A stretch of 7,211 nt of DNA, taken from Deltaproteobacteria bacterium (lineage in GTDB: Bacteria; Desulfobacterota; Desulfovibrionia; Desulfovibrionales; Desulfovibrionaceae). Shown here piece by piece: positions 6,091-7,211 of the stretch. Within the stretch, counting starts at the first letter, position 1; the number at the start of each line of letters is the position of its first letter. The stretch lies in contig JAJBSY010000278.1 in NCBI GenBank assembly GCA_020861205.1, positions 1-7,211 of the forward strand. The letters are read 5' to 3'. The notes beneath the pieces were generated by a model that had not been told where the DNA came from, ran no database searches, and saw only the letters and a list, made by a program, of their open reading frames with translations. The position numbers were made by a program, and so were the translations under genes.

Positions 6091-7211
6091 ATGAACCATG
6101 GTAACTTAACGGCCCGATACCGGCCGCAGAAATTTTCCGAGCTTGCCGGGCAGGAGACGGTGCGGGCCATCCTTTCCCGTGCCGCCGCCGAAAACAGCGT
6201 GGCTCCGGCCTACCTGTTCAGCGGCACGCGCGGCGTTGGCAAGACCACGGTCGCCCGCATCTTCGCCAAGGCGCTCAACTGCGTTCACGCCCCCGCGGCG
6301 GAACCGTGCAACGAATGCGAAAACTGCCGCCAGATCACCATGGGAACCGCCGTGGACGTGGTGGAAATCGACGGCGCCTCCAACCGGGGCATCGACGACG
6401 TGCGCAAACTCAAGGAAGTGGTCGGGTACGCGCCCATGCAGGGACGCTACAAGATATTCATCATCGACGAAGCGCACATGCTTTCCCGCGACGCGTTCAA
6501 CGCCCTGCTCAAAACCCTTGAAGAACCGCCCGCCAACGTGACCTTCATCATGGCCACCACGGAAGCGCACAAGTTCCCGGCGACCATCATCAGCCGCTGC
6601 CAGCATTACGTCTTCAAGCGCCTTCCCGAAAACGGCCTGGAGGAACATCTTTCCAACGTGCTGACCAGGGAAAACGTCCCCTTCGAGGAAGGAGCCGTCC
6701 GCCTGCTGGCCCGCAGGGCCGCCGGGAGCGTTCGCGACGCCATGTCGCTTCTCGGGCAGGTGCTGGCCCTCGGCGGCGAAACCCTGACCGAACGCGATAC
6801 CCGGACGGTTCTGGGCCTTGCCGGCCAGGAGCTTTTTTTCACGCTGTTCCGCGCCCTGCGTTCCGGCGACACCATGGAACTCACCAAAATGGTCGCCGCA
6901 ATGCTCGATTCCGGCCTGGACCTCGGCTTCTTCCTGCGGGAAATGGCCCTGTGCTGGCGGAACATGTTCATCCTGCGCCAGTCGGGTGACGCGGCCCTTT
7001 CGCTGCTGGATATTCCGGCGCGGGAAGCGGACCGCTGGAAAGAGGAGGCCGCCTCCTTCGAGCTCGCGCACATCCACGCCGCCTGGCAAATGACCATCGA
7101 CGGCCAGCGGCGGGTGCTCACCAGCCTGGAGCCCGCGCTCGCCCTTGAATTGCTGCTCTGCAACATCGCCATGCTGCCCCGGCTTCTGCCCCTTGAGGGA
7201 GTGGCCCGCCT
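6091..7211 (+). CDS. dnaX: DNA polymerase III clamp-loader subunit tau/gamma (3' end outside the window)
   Basis: This is the ATPase subunit of the clamp loader that places the beta clamp on DNA. 373 residues are visible and the frame is open at the right edge. The AAA+ core is complete: LTARYRPQKFSELAGQ, Walker A GTRGVGKTT (45-53), zinc-binding Cys64, Cys73, Cys76 and Cys79, Walker B IFIIDEAHM (122-130), sensor 1 ATTE (155-158), the SRC motif with arginine finger Arg169, and sensor 2 GSVRDAMS with Arg215. Residues from about 230 on correspond to the domain that forms the oligomeric collar. The ATG at 6091 gives the usual short lead before LTARYRP. AGGAG (6074-6078) stands 12 bases upstream, a rather long gap, and no other in-frame start lies closer. 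Any programmed frameshift making gamma from tau would be beyond the window. Confidence 0.97.
   Translation, partial: MNHGNLTARYRPQKFSELAGQETVRAILSRAAAENSVAPAYLFSGTRGVGKTTVARIFAKALNCVHAPAAEPCNECENCRQITMGTAVDVVEIDGASNRGIDDVRKLKEVVGYAPMQGRYKIFIIDEAHMLSRDAFNALLKTLEEPPANVTFIMATTEAHKFPATIISRCQHYVFKRLPENGLEEHLSNVLTRENVPFEEGAVRLLARRAAGSVRDAMSLLGQVLALGGETLTERDTRTVLGLAGQELFFTLFRALRSGDTMELTKMVAAMLDSGLDLGFFLREMALCWRNMFILRQSGDAALSLLDIPAREADRWKEEAASFELAHIHAAWQMTIDGQRRVLTSLEPALALELLLCNIAMLPRLLPLEGVAR

Noticed and set aside
5702..6091. A 129-codon frame on the - strand across the csd4-dnaX gap
   Set aside because: It would need a TTG start, uses codons unlike the neighbouring genes, overlaps the csd4 promoter and the inverted repeat, and shows no recognisable domain.

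Overview
The window is GC-rich, densely coded DNA that looks like core chromosome of a sulfate-reducing bacterium of the Desulfovibrio group (Desulfobacterota). The best clue is a haem-type bacterioferritin that closely resembles, from memory, the Desulfovibrio desulfuricans protein. The GatC, GatA and DnaX proteins and a Csd4/Pgp1-type cell-shape peptidase fit a curved Gram-negative cell. The assignment rests on recall of protein families; no search was run.

Left part, + strand: the 3' end of a gene for a periplasmic-binding-fold protein (LpoA-like or LivK-like) is followed by an 88-base gap with two hairpins. Then come gatC and gatA, two subunits of the Glu-tRNA(Gln)/Asp-tRNA(Asn) amidotransferase; gatB is not here. 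A perfect 24-bp inverted repeat with a U-tract on either strand ends gatA and, from the other side, the bacterioferritin gene.

Middle part, - strand: a two-gene unit runs from a good sigma70-like promoter near 5704-5733. It consists of a secreted M14-like D,L-carboxypeptidase of the Csd4/Pgp1 type and a membrane-anchored GH25 lysozyme, which together suggest peptidoglycan trimming linked to cell shape. Downstream on the same strand, bfr has its own promoter and an AT-rich upstream tract.

Right part, + strand: dnaX (clamp-loader tau/gamma subunit) starts at 6091 and runs off the window; the AAA+ core and the start of the oligomerisation domain are visible. The roughly 350 bases between csd4 and dnaX hold no convincing protein gene. 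They do contain a long, nearly perfect inverted repeat (5895-6018) around smaller hairpins, which could be a structured RNA or the remnant of an element.

Most of the window is ordinary housekeeping DNA. The items most worth a second look are the Gln-type zinc site of the Csd4-like enzyme, its pairing with a GH25 lysozyme, and the unexplained structured intergenic region.
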